From: Echiichthys vipera
Lineage: Eukaryota; Chordata; Actinopteri; Perciformes; Trachinidae
Assembly (NCBI GenBank): GCA_963691815.1
Contig: OY829662.1
Coordinates: 5,986,424-6,050,423 of the forward strand
DNA length: 64,000 nt
Direction: 5' to 3'
Made by a program: the position numbers and the translations under genes. This document shows positions 28,434-41,300 of this stretch, piece after piece; position 1 is the first letter of the stretch; each line of letters starts with the position of its first letter. The notes under the pieces are model-generated. The model did not search any database and had not been told where the DNA came from. It saw only the letters and a program-made list of their open reading frames with translations.

Positions 28434-30800
28434 GACGAAGACCTCTTCGACCTCCCCGCCCCCTGCATGACAAGAGATCCCTGACCTCTCCCAGTGGAGC
28501 CCCTCAGTCCACCACCCCCTCCCCACCCCACCCTTCAACCCTGACTGACGCACCAACTGCAGCCAAAACCAATATACCAAAACCAGTGCTGTGCTGGCAC
28601 TGCCTCCTCTTGTTCGTCCTCCTTCTCCTCTGTTCAGTCCATCACTATATGAACGGTCGAACGCTCTCGTATCCGTCCAGACTCTTGTCTTGCGAACAGA
28701 TGAAACCTTCCCCCAATCTTGGATGCATTGGGACTTAAACACGTGCACAGCTGACATGCACAGCCCCCTTCCTGGTTTCCATCCTTCTCCCTCAACATGT
28801 ATCTCAATCCCTCCACTTTCCTCCTTTCTCATTATTTGTTTTGTTTTTTTATGTCATAATGACCCCCAAAGTGTTTCTGCATCAACTCGCTGGCAGATAC
28901 CAGCACCAGTCCGTTCCCACAGTTCTCCACACCTCTACACCAGATCTACACTGACGTTTTTTCGCTTTTATCATCATCAGTACTCATCGCTGGGCATTTT
29001 TCATGTCTGATCCAGCTCCTCTCAAGAAGACAAATCACAAGCCAACATATTTTCCCTGCTTCCCACTGGTCCGTCTACTTGTGCAGATAGTTTTAGGTTT
29101 TTAGGCAGATATATCAGAAAACATCAACATAGTAGTATGGGAAATATGCTTATTTTGTGACTTTACCCACTGTGTGCTTCTACCTAAAAGCAGTAATCGA
29201 TGCAAATGTCAGGTTTTGGAGAAAGTCCCGCTGGTCACCTTCCATGCGGAGTCACTGTAATCATCTCGTAGCTTCCGGTCCTCTTTGCTAATACCTTAGC
29301 ATACACTACACTGGCTGGATACTAGGCTGCATGCTAGCATTTTAGCGTACATCACATCAGATGAGAGTTGGCCTTATGGTAACACACGATCTGTATTTTT
29401 AAAGCAGAATAAATTCCTTTTTGATGCTAAAAAAACCCATAGACACCACTATGGGTTGATCGCTTTTCACATTACACAATCATTTGATCCATTGTTAAAA
29501 TACAAATACTGATAAGTGCAGCTATTAAATATCCGTATATCTTACCCATACCTGTGATGTGGTAAGCCTAGATTAGCTCAAAGGCTACAAGCTACACTGT
29601 CTTCATTTAAAGTTTAAACACACACCTGTCTTATTTTAGCTTTGTGTAACATTGAAACTATAAAAAACAATTCAGACTTTTTCACCGCTCCTCAGTGGAG
29701 CTGCTGGTTTAAGCTCCAGGTGACACTTCTAAAAGGAGTTTTTGGAAGCTGCATTGTGCCTGATTTGACAAAGCTAGACTAACATTTTGTCTTAGCACAG
29801 ATGTCTCTGCACCAGACCTACTGAAATTGAATTAATGGCTCTTTTCATCCAACTGTGGGTTCGATGGAGCTTATTTCCTAACATGCTGCACGGTTTAGAG
29901 CTGCTACAGTGAGGGATTCGAGGAAGGGTTAAGCCCCAGAATGCCTCAGCAGGTCGTATGTTGTACAGTCACATCTAATGGGAAAGGTGTTGGTGTATAG
30001 CTGTTGTGAAAGACCACACTTGTTAGTTAGAGCCTCCTTGTGGCTGCATCCCACTGTCAGCACCTTTGTCTCTGTAGCCCAACAATACTTTCAGCTTCTT
30101 TAAAACATCTTGTTTCAACACATGAAAAGTGACAGTCGGTAGTTAAAAAAAACATGAAAGATGACCAACGAGGCCGTCTGCCCAAACTTTTGTGTTAATT
30201 GAAGCTAGAACTGTAATTGTGCTGCTCCCCATCACCTGTTCTCTTCACCCAACACCAGCTGTTGTCTGACAGGACATATCAGCAGCCAGATTGCTCAAGC
30301 ACAGTTGGAGGAGGAAGAATCTGAGAGCGAAGCAGAAACGATCAGTGACCCAGGTTGCAGCCAGCTGGCTGTCGGAAAATGAGCAAAGCCGTGCTGGATC
30401 GGCAGCATCCTAGTTTACATCCTCGCTTTCTTCCCCCTTTCTCCTGTGAGACTTCTATGTGGAGGCGCGGAGACAGGGCCAGTCCACCCGCCTCCCTCCC
30501 TCCCTCCCTCGTCCGTTCACTATGTATGACCTCCGACATATCAACGCCCTCGTCCCTATTGTCAGTCACGGAGAGAAGGACTGACACATGTATGCATTGC
30601 TTCCAGTGTCACAACTATTGGACTCTGTTCGTTTGGAATTTACCAGTTAGCAAGTTTTAAGAGAGCTGAGAAAAAAATGTCTCTTTGTAGGATTAACCTT
30701 TTTGTTATCTTTATTTTGTTTTTTCTTTCACAAAAAATAACAAACAATGAAAAAAAGAGAGCAAATTAAATGTTCCAAAACCATCCTGGAATCAGATGTT
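28434..30800 (+). other. carm1 3' UTR and downstream sequence
   Basis: No coding exon follows the carm1 stop. A candidate polyadenylation signal AATAAA lies at 29408-29413. Open frames on both strands in 28226-29010 are shadows of the last exon and C-rich UTR. The true 3' end cannot be fixed by eye, and 30800-32380 also shows no gene. Confidence 0.45.
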
Positions 30801-32381
30801 GTAGTACTTTGTTGAATAGACTGTTGATACACCAGATGTTTACCGTGTGGTAGCTTGCCTTTATCATCATGTCCTTTTGTATGTGTAGTCAAAAGTGTAT
30901 GAGGAAGATTATCGTCTCTGTGTTAATAACTTTGTCACTGTCTGACATTGAATCTTCTGCTCCAAACCGTCTCCTCAGTACTGTGGTGAGCTCTCACTTC
31001 AAAGCCTCAGTCCAGATGTTGAGCATGAGGTGTCTCAGTGGAGTCAGCTGCTCTAACTCTTTAAATTATGGGCTTCATCCACTGTTATTATCTTCTTATT
31101 ACCCGTTGCCGAGTCACCAATGTTTTCGTATTTGTGATCCTCTCTGAGATAAGGGAACATTTTACTAGTAGTTGAAAGCGCTCTTCCCAGAAAAGAAAAA
31201 CACACTAGATTAAATTTTAACAATCCAAAGTGGTTTGTCCCTTTAAAAAGAAACAAGTTTCAAATTTGAGAAACATAAAAAACATGAATATCACATAACA
31301 CGTCGAGTGTAGATGGATACATTCAGATTAGTTTTAGAGTAATTTTAACCCCAGGATGACATCTCTTCAAATTCAAAATTCGATTAGACGGTTTTAACTT
31401 TTGTTCAGCACTGATGGCTGTGCTGAGTGTGCATTCGTAAAGATCAACAGTTGGTTTGTTTTAATGCCCTTACAACTGGCATTTACGTCACTAAGATAAG
31501 ATAAGATACCAAAGATAGATAGTACGAAGTGTAATAGAACCACCATATCTGAAATGTTTTATTTTATAATGTTCCACACTAAGGCCATAAGGTGAAATTT
31601 AAACTGATTTGAATCACTGATTGTGCTTTACATTTCAATCATTTAAATTGAAAGCTCCTTTGAATTGATTTGATGTTTTCGCTGTCCAGGCCTTATGCAG
31701 AGAACAAGTTTAGAGATCGTACCGATCTATTTGATAAGACAGAGGAAATGCTCTGAAGCCCCAATACGCCTGCAAATACCCCATTTTAACCGCCACAGGA
31801 TCCTTTCAGGGAGAGAGGAGAAAGGTGAGGCATTCAGAGTCCGAGAGTGGGCAAATGAAAGCTATCATACCGTAAACTGCATCACTCCATTAATGTCCAA
31901 ATGATATCGAATGCAAGCTGCCACTCTTGAGTGTCGTGGTCCGTTGGCCAGGGGAGCACACGAGATTAGCTCAGTAATGCTGAGGACGCTGGTGGAGATA
32001 AGGGGATGATTGGTGAGTGACTTTGTTATTATAGAAACCAATATTCAGTTTTTAAAAACTCAACTTGATAAATATTATAGTCTGAGGTTATGCACTCGCT
32101 CCATGGCTTGTGGCTCCAGTTGCAAACCCAGGAGCATTCCTGAAAACACATGTATTGCACACAGTTGAGTGCTGAAGGTGGAGGAGTCTTGGTTCTGCTG
32201 GTGGAAAGCTTTTTATACACCTAAGAGAAAGCCTGTCTCATCACAATGATCTGGTACGCAATGTGGCCATGAGACGAGTTGTGCCACTTCTAGATCAGAT
32301 GCGCCCTGCGGAGAAAACGCCTGGCGACCCAGTGGACGCACCTTATGGAGATGACATCACTGTGCAGCAGTTAACTGACAC

Positions 32382-35300
32382 TTAACCTGTAAATGTTTCC
32401 ACGCAGTTGATTAAAGCAGTCAGAGCAGAAGACTGTCCATCATGCAGCTTACACAGAGACACTGAGGAGCAATACCCGCTTAAGAACCAGAGCCCAAAGC
32501 CAGGGTAGAGGGGTTCTGTGAAGGTGGCGCTGAAGGTGTGGAGGTGGATCAGTGAGTCAGAGGAGACTCTGTAAAAGGACAGAATGCCAGCCGGCCAGTC
32601 CAGATACACTGCGACTCTGTGAGAGAGAGCCGGGGGAAGAAGAATTTCTCTACTCTTGTTATTGTGGCAAACGTAGGAACAGTCCACTTCAGAGCACTCC
32701 AGACTCCAGGACTGCTCATTTTTTCCAAACTTGCAGTCACCGCCGTCTCCTCCCCTGCTGATCCCTTTGTAACTCACTGATATTACAGCGTCTCCATTCC
32801 AATCCACCTCCCAGTAACAGCGACCAGTCAGGCCAGTTTTGCACAACAGCTGATGGATGTGTTCGAATCTCTCTGCGTGGTCAGGGTACGGCTGCTCGTC
32901 GTCCACCCAGGTCACCTTCCTGTTGTTGTCCGACAGTGAGAGGTTTCTGTTCACCGTGCTTTTGTCCAGTGTGAGTTCACAGGCGTCTGGTGGGAAAAAA
33001 ACTGTTTATTACAACACACCTTATACACTGGAAAATTAGAGAACAAATTATAAATACTGGATTTATTCTGAAAAACTGTTAAACTAAATTGGTTAAGCAG
33101 TTCCTTGAAGCTAAGAATACTGAAACAATGAAATGGCCAGACCAAAGTCCAGATCTAAACCCCATAGAGAATCTCTGGATGTCTAAGAAAACCCACTCCA
33201 GTTACTGAACTGTGGAAGAGACTGAAGAAGAATGGACCAAGATCAAACCAGAGCAGTGTGAGAAACTAGTGATGTCCTGTGGGCGCAGATGTGCTGAAGT
33301 CATTCAAAGCTGTGGCCTCTACACTTCCTGTTCATTTTTCAATCTTATAGTCTGAAGTAAACATGGTTTAAATCTTCTCTTCTGACACAATAGTTACTGT
33401 TCTATAATTCTGTTCAGTTTTTTTCACAAAATAAAGGTTTTGGTTATTTAAAAAAACACGCTAGCACAGTAGTGGTATAGCCACAGCGGATATTCTATTA
33501 AATTCTGAGCAATACAAAAAGGATTTCAGAATAAATCAAGTATTTATAATGTGTTCTCTAATTTCGATCTCCAGTTTATGTTTATTTAATCTTTGTTCTT
33601 GTCACAGAAGATGTAGAGTAGAGACAGCAACACACGCCGTGCCACCACCATACTAATCAAACCCAACTGTTATGAAAATGACATCTTATGCCATTATCAG
33701 GATCATTTAAACATTTAAGTAAGTAGTTTTAATGTGTAAGGTTTAATGTGATGCCTTGTTCTCCAGAATAAAAGAAAATAACACTTACACTTCCTGATAC
33801 CAGGTTTCAACCTGTGCTCTCCACAATCATCCATCCTGCAGGAAGAAACAAATCAGTAATCATACACATTCAGTGTGAATGGGTATACTTACTGACTCTG
33901 AAAGCTGTGTAAAACAATAATGTAGACCCTTGTTTGATAGATCAAGGTTATAATCCTTAAGATTTCAGTCCTAGTTGATTTGCAGACAAACATAATGCAC
34001 ATTTAAACACTGTAAAAGATATTATGGGTAACCCTTTCTATGAAGACTTGTGGCTTGTTGTCCATACCTGAGGGTGTCCAGTCTCCAGCCTGGATTCTCC
34101 AGACCGGCAGACAACAGCTTGACTCCTGAGTCTCCTGGATGATTGTAGCTCAGGTCCAGCTCTCTCAGATGGGAAGGGTTGGAGCTCAGAGCTGAGGCCA
34201 GAGAAGCACAGCCTTTCTGTGTAACCCAACAGCCTGCCAGTCTACACACACACACACACACACACACGTTAGAGTTAATTGCACACAAGCAGGTTAACTG
34301 CGACACTACTGGACCACCAAGACTAATCTGGTTGGGAAAGATAAAAAGCAGAACTTGCCCCTCTCTCATTCGATTTATAGTTATTTAAATCTCTGCTCCT
34401 TTAATAACTGACTGTTATAATTAAATATTTATACTATTTATTCATCCCAAAAGTCTTGAAAGCAGCTTACGTATGTCATGCCTGCCTGATAAGTCAAATC
34501 AAAAGTGCCCTGCCTCGCAAAGATCCTCAAATCCTTAGTCATTAACCAGCTGAAATGTTAGTTAAGGTTATTATTTATTAATATTCTATTCTGAGTCTCT
34601 TATAATCTGGATTTAGACCAGAACACAACACAATATCTGCTGCTGTGCTTAAATGACAGTGTCCAGTCAACAAGATGCATTGTGCAGCTCTTTTTGTCGA
34701 CCTCTCAAAGGCTTATGACGTGTTCTGATATGAACTACAGACAATGTTGGACGAATCGGGTCCAGCTACTATCTGGAGTTTCTCTTTCGCACATGTAGCC
34801 TCTGATGAGAAACGTCATCACCATGCCCTAATGCTCGCTGCAAATTCTCCACACAAGGAGCGTCTCTCCTTACACGTGAGCTCAATCAGACATTTTAGAG
34901 CTGTTGTACTGTGCACTGGAAGGGTAAAGTGTGTTTAATGTCCGGTCCAACCGATTCGGATAGTTGCGTTCTCACACACATCTATATAATTGTAGGTTTG
35001 CAGTGCACGTGTGAATGGCAATGTAATATCAGATATGTGCATGGACTGAGATGGTTTAGCAACTACCTCTCAGACAAACAGCAGTGTATAAAAGTTCCAT
35101 CTTAGGTCTGGTATTATGTCCATTAATACATGGTATTTACATTATTATTATGCAGATGATACTATTTCATACTGTTCGGCAAGTTCTTTCCAGTAATCAA
35201 TTAATAATACGCAACCGCCTTTAATACCCTACAGTATGCACTTCTTCATGTTAAACTGTTTATAAATGTGGAAAAAATAAACTATGTTTTCTGTAGAGCC

Positions 35301-38300
35301 AAGGAAATTGACAACCTCCGGATCTGCACTTTAAAATGGTACACTGATCAGTTCATTATAATGACTTAAGCATTAAGACTGATGACAGATTCACTTTTTA
35401 AAACCCATTAAACAACTTCAATCAAAAATTAAGGATGCATTTTTTCTCTTTTTATAGGGACAGGCCCATTTTACTGTAGGAAAAGGTTTGTCAAAGTGAC
35501 CTCTCTCTCTGTATTGGATTATGGTTAGGATAGGTGGAAAGATATTTATAGACATGCTCATATCTCTAACCTGAAACCTCTAAAGTAGGTTGGAAAATAC
35601 GTTGGAAAGACTGTATTGAAAACACTGAGCTAGCTTCTTCTTACAGGTAGCCGGTGGTGTGTGGAAAAAAAAGTACTGTCTTAGTTGGGGAATCGCTTTC
35701 TCTGAGATTCCCCAACTAAGACAGTACTTTTTTTGTAGAAAGTTGCAAATAAATGTTCATGTAGTGAACAAATTGTTAGTACTGACCGCAGAGTTTCAAG
35801 TCTACAGTTTGGACTCTTCAGTCCAGCAGAAAACAGCTTCACTCCGGAGTCCTGCAGGTCGTTGTTACTCAGGTCCAGCTCTGTCATACTGGAGGACCGC
35901 GAGCTGAGTACTGAAGCCAGAGCTTCGCAGCTTCTCCATGACACCTCGCATCCGGTCAGCCTGAGGAACAATTTCAGACAGCCAAATGATATCATAATAT
36001 AAAAACTAACAGGCTCAGGTTCTGCTAGTGGCTGCACATGTGTTAGACCTCACAAATACAAAAGTGTTGGACTGATCAGAAAATATGCTGACAATACAAT
36101 GTTCTTACCATTAGTGTGGTTAAAACTGATTTCCGTCTGTCGGCACTAGAGAAAAAGGCTCTGTCATTATCGATGTCCATAGCAAACTGCATCGAACTCA
36201 GACCGTTAGTATTTGAGAATCTTGACCAAAATGATTAAAAGGGGAAATTATGCCCTTATAATTGCACTACAAGAAAGATCAAGTAGGTACCAAAATTATT
36301 AAAAAGAACATCCTCTATGGGTCATGAATATCAATAGCAAATGTAGTTTGGTCAGAAGTTGTTGTTGTTGTCATGATTAAAGAATGGAACTTACTCTATA
36401 TTACTTAACTTGTGTATCACTAGTGTCTTCAACCTTTTTATTTTAGAGACTGCATGTACAGCCGCTGACTGGTGGTTTTGATGTCTGTCCACTGGAGAAG
36501 CTTGTTTTGATTCCAGTACAGGAAGTGTAATTCACATGTCTTCCAGCCTCGAGTTAAGCTGGGCTCACCCCTGTTGCGGCACTAGGGGTCGCCTTGGAGC
36601 ACATCAGAGGCAAGGTGCAGATTAAGCTGCTTCAAGGTGCATCTCTGCACAGCAGCACCATTTGCCTGGGGGTAATAAGGGCTAGTGGATGTGCACAAAC
36701 CCATTCTCCTGACTAAGATTCGGCCACCGTTCTTAATCTAGGTTGCTAAGCTCCGGGAAGAGTAGTGTCATTGTTTCTCATCTTAGATGGTGCTTCTGTC
36801 ATTGAGTCAAGCAGTCCCTCATCTTCTTGTATTTGATACATCATATATGTCTTTCGAGTTTGATCTTCTGGATTAGCTGATGATCCATAAGGGTCAAAAG
36901 TCTCTCTATGTAAAATAAACAACTTTGGACACAATATAAAATTGCAGATAGGTAAACGTTTTAAAGAAATGTTGGCTCACCAAAACAATGGTACTTTGTT
37001 CAACAAAACTAAAGTCTGATTCAGAAGTAGCGATGGAGTGGAAGTGAACAGGGAGAGTGATTGATATACTACACATCAGCTTCAGGCTTTCCAAAGAAGG
37101 TAGCAAAATCCCCAAGGAGGAGAGTGGACGAGAGAAAAATATCTAGTGTTCTTTTATACGATTTGAGACAGAGGTATATAATGTGGAAGTGGTAGAAGTA
37201 GTTGTGTCGGGTGGGAGTAAAGAGAAGGACTGCTATGAGAGAGCAGAATAGAAACACAGGTGGCCCCAGTGTGGGTGTTAGTAGATTGTGAGTGGGATAG
37301 GAGGATGGTGTAGGACACAAAGGGATCTGGGGGATAGAGAAACTCAAAATTCTCTGTTGGTTTACTGAATCCTCAGAGAGGACTGTGTTTTTGACACTCT
37401 CTTACATTGTTAGCCTTAACCCTGTCATTATGAAACATTTGGAAATACAGTAAACCGTAAGTCTACCATATACATTTTTTCTGTATCACTCAGCGTGAAG
37501 CATATTTATATATGAATAATTGCAGACGGATTCATTCTGACCTGAGAGTCTTGAGTAAACAGTGTGAACTATCCAGTCCAGCAAAGAGCACTCCTAGATC
37601 CTGCAGGCTGTTCTGACTCAGGTCCAGCTCTCTCAGAGAAGATGGCTGGGAGCTGCAAACTGAGACCAGAGCTCCACAGCTTCTCAGGTTACAGTCACTC
37701 ATTCTGAGGGAAAGTCACAGATAAAGACAAGTAAGTAAATATGTAAGTAAGTAAGTAATCAAGTAAATAAGTATGTGAGTAAGTAATCAAGTAAATAAGT
37801 ATGTAAGTGAGTAAGTAAGTATGTAAGTAAGTATGTCAGTAAGTGTGTAAGAAAGTATGTAAGTGAGTAAGTAAATATGTAAGTGAGTAAGTAATCAAGT
37901 AAATAAGTATGTAAGTAAGTATGTAAGTAAGTGTGTGAGAAAGTATGTAAGTGAGTAAGTAAGTAAGTATGTAAGTAAGTATGTAAATGAGTAAGTAAGT
38001 AAGTATGTAAGGACGTATGTCAGTAAGTAAGTAAGTAAGTATGTAAGTAAGTATGTAAGTGAGTAAGTAAGTAAGTGTGTAAGAAAGTATGTCAGTAAGT
38101 AATCAAGTAAACAAGTAAGTATGTAAGTGAGTAAGTAAATATGTCAGTAAGTAAGTAAGAAAGTATGTCAATAAGTAAGTAAGTATGTAAGTAAGTAAGT
38201 AAATATGTCAGTAAGTAAGTAAGAAAGTATGTCAATAAGTAAGAAAGTATGTCAATAAGTCTGTCAGTAAGTGTGTAAGAAAGTATGTAAGTAAGTAATC

Positions 38301-41300
38301 AAGTAAACAAGTATGTAAGTTTGTAAGTGAGTAAGAAAGTATGTCAGTAAGTAATCAAGTAAACAAGTAAGTAAGTTTGTAAGTGAGTAAGAAAGTATGT
38401 CAGTAAGTAATCAAGTAAACAAGTAAGTAAGTTTGTAAGTGAGTAAGAAAGTATGTCAGTAAGTAAGTAAGAAATAACCTAAGTAAGTATGTCAGTAAGC
38501 ATGTAAGTAAGTGTGTAAGAAATCAGAATCAGAAAACCTTTAATGTCCCGCAGACGGGGAAATTCTTTTGTCAAAGTAGGTAAGAAAGTAAGTATGTAAG
38601 TAAGTAAGTAAGTATATAGGTAAGAAAGTAAGTATGTAAGTAAGTAAGTATATAGGTAAGAAAGTAAGTATGTAAGTAAGTAAGTAAGTATATAGGTAAG
38701 AAAGTAAGTATGTAAGTAAGTAAGTAAGTATATAGGTAAGAAAGTAAGTATGTAAGTAAGTAAGTATATAGGTAAGAAAGTAAGTATGTAAGTAAGTAAG
38801 TATATAGGTAAGAAAGTAAGTATGTAAGTAAGTAAGTAAGTATATAGGTAAGAAAGTAAGTATGTAAGTAAGTAAGTATATAGGTAAGAAAGTAAGTATG
38901 TAAGTAAGTAAGTATATAGGTAAGAAAGTAAGTATGTAAGTAAGTAAGTAAGTATATAGGTAAGAAAGTAAGTAAGTATGTGGGTTAGTTAGTTAGTTAG
39001 TTAGTTAGTAAGAAAGAAAGAAGGAAGAAGTGAGCCTTTATAAGTACAAAAACATTCATTCTGACCTGAGACTCTCCAGTCTACAGTGTGGACTCTCCAG
39101 TCCAACAGAAAGCAGATTCACTCCTGAATCCTGCAGGTCGTTGTTACTCAGGTCCAGCTCTCTCAGACTGGAAGACTGAGAGCTGAGAACTGAAGCCAGA
39201 GCTTTGCAGCTTCTCCTTGACAGAAAACAGCCATGTAGCCTGGAGGAGAATTGGTGATATAGACAAAAAATCTACAGTTTCTGTTGTCTACAGTGTAAAA
39301 GCAGAAACAACAACAGCACGTACTGCATTAAAAATAGACCACAAACAAAACTTCCTCTGTATGACATTCACAGCTGTTTTGCTTGTTTGGATGACACTTC
39401 ATAGGAACTAATTAGTTTGAAGCATACTGAGCTCTTGAGAATCTCTTTAAGGATGACTGCATATTTGAAATGGTGTGAATATGCAGTTATCTGTGCACTT
39501 ACAGGGCTTTTTTGGAGGTTCTGATGACTGGCAGCAGCCTCAGAAGAGCCTCCTCTGAAGCAGAGTATTTCTTCAGGTCAAACACATCCAGATCTTTTTC
39601 TGATGACAGTAAGATGAAGACCAGAGCTGACCACTGAGCAGGAGAGAGTTTGTCTGTGGCGAGACTTCCTGAACTCAGACACTGTTGGATCTCCTTCACT
39701 AGAGAATGGTCATTGAGCTCATTGAGGCAGTGGAACAGGTTGATGATTCTCTCTGGAGACGGGTTCTCACCGATCTTCTTCTTGATGTACTCGACGGTTT
39801 CCTTGTTGGTCTCGGAGCTGCTTCTTTTCTTTTTCAGCAGGCCTCGTAGGAAAGTGTCCTTTGTCTGCCGTGGAAGACCCAGGAGGAAGCGGAGGAACAG
39901 GTCAAGGTGTCCATTTGGACTGTTCAAGGCCTTGTCAATGGCAAACCTATGGACCTCTGCTGTAGATGTTCGGGTGAAATATACCCACAGTCTCTTGAAG
40001 GTTCCCTCTGTCTCGGGCATTACATTTTTGTTGTCATTGATCAGTGACATCTCCACATAAAGAGCAGCCAGAAACTCCTGAACACTCAGATGGACAAAGC
40101 TAAACATCTGGTCCTCATTCCTCCTCCGTCCATGCTCTTCTTTAAAGATCTCTGTGAACACCCCTGAGTACAAGGAAGCTCCACCGACATCACAGCCACT
40201 CTCTTTTAGGTCTTTCTCATAAAAGATCAGGTTGCCTTTGTCCAGTTGATGAAAAGCTAATTTTGCTAATGACTGAATGTACTCAATGCACTTTTCTTGG
40301 CCACACTTCTTTTTTGTCTGATCAATCTGAAACACCAAGAATTCCTTGTACATCTCAGTCAGGGTCTTGGGCAGCTCTCCTCCCTCTTTGGTTTTCAGCA
40401 TCTTCTTCAGAACTGTAGCAGTGATCCAGCAGAAGACTGGGATGTGACACATGATGTGGAGGCTTCGTGATTTCTTGATGTGAGAGATGATTCTGTTGGC
40501 CTGCTCCTCCTGCTCTCTGAATCTCTTCCTGAAGTACTCCTCTTTCTGGGGATTAGTGAACCCCCTGACCTCTGTCACCATGTCGACAAAGTCAGAATGG
40601 ATCTGATTGGCCGCTGCAGGTCGAGTGGTTATCCAGAGGCGAGCAGAGGGAAGCAGATTCTTCCTGATGAGGTTTGACAACAGCACATCCACTGAGTTTG
40701 ACATTGTCACATCAAAGTCACTTGCTGGCTTTTCATTGGTGGAGCAGTCCAGTTGAAGACGGCTCTCATCCAGTCCATCCAAAACAAACAGAAGTTTGAA
40801 TTCACTCTTGTCATAGTTTGTGTTTCCGGAAGCCTGTAGTTTTGTGAAGATATCATTAAGAGCTTTGTCCTTGATGTCTTTGGTTTCCCTGATGCATTTG
40901 TGAATGAGCTCTGCCAAGCAAAACTCTTTTCCCTTCAGTAAATTTAGCTGGCGGAAGGTAAAGAGGAATATAAGATGCACATCTTGATTGGCTCTTCCTT
41001 CAGCCCAGTCCAATACAAACTTGCGCACTAGGAATGTTTTGCCGATTCCTGCGGTTCCATTGGTCAGCACTGTTCTTATGGGTCTGTATTTCCCAGAGGG
41101 AGGTTTGAATATGTCACTGGCTTTAATTGGTTTCTCTGTTCCTGCTTGCTTCCCTGTCATCTCAATCTGCAGGACCTCGTGCTGTTTGTTGATGTGTACC
41201 TCACCCCCGACCGTAACGTACAACTCTGTGTAGATATCATCCAGATGTCGCTCATCCTTCTTCTGTGCCCACCCTTCTTGTGCACACATAAACTTGTCTT

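Noticed and set aside
37069..37347. A 92-codon minus frame with a hydrophobic stretch
   Set aside because: No similarity recognised and no splice signals to neighbours; composition looks like AT/TC-rich non-coding DNA.
39650..40677. Plus-strand open frames opposite the NACHT exon
   Set aside because: Shadow frames of the real minus-strand exon, with no domain of their own.
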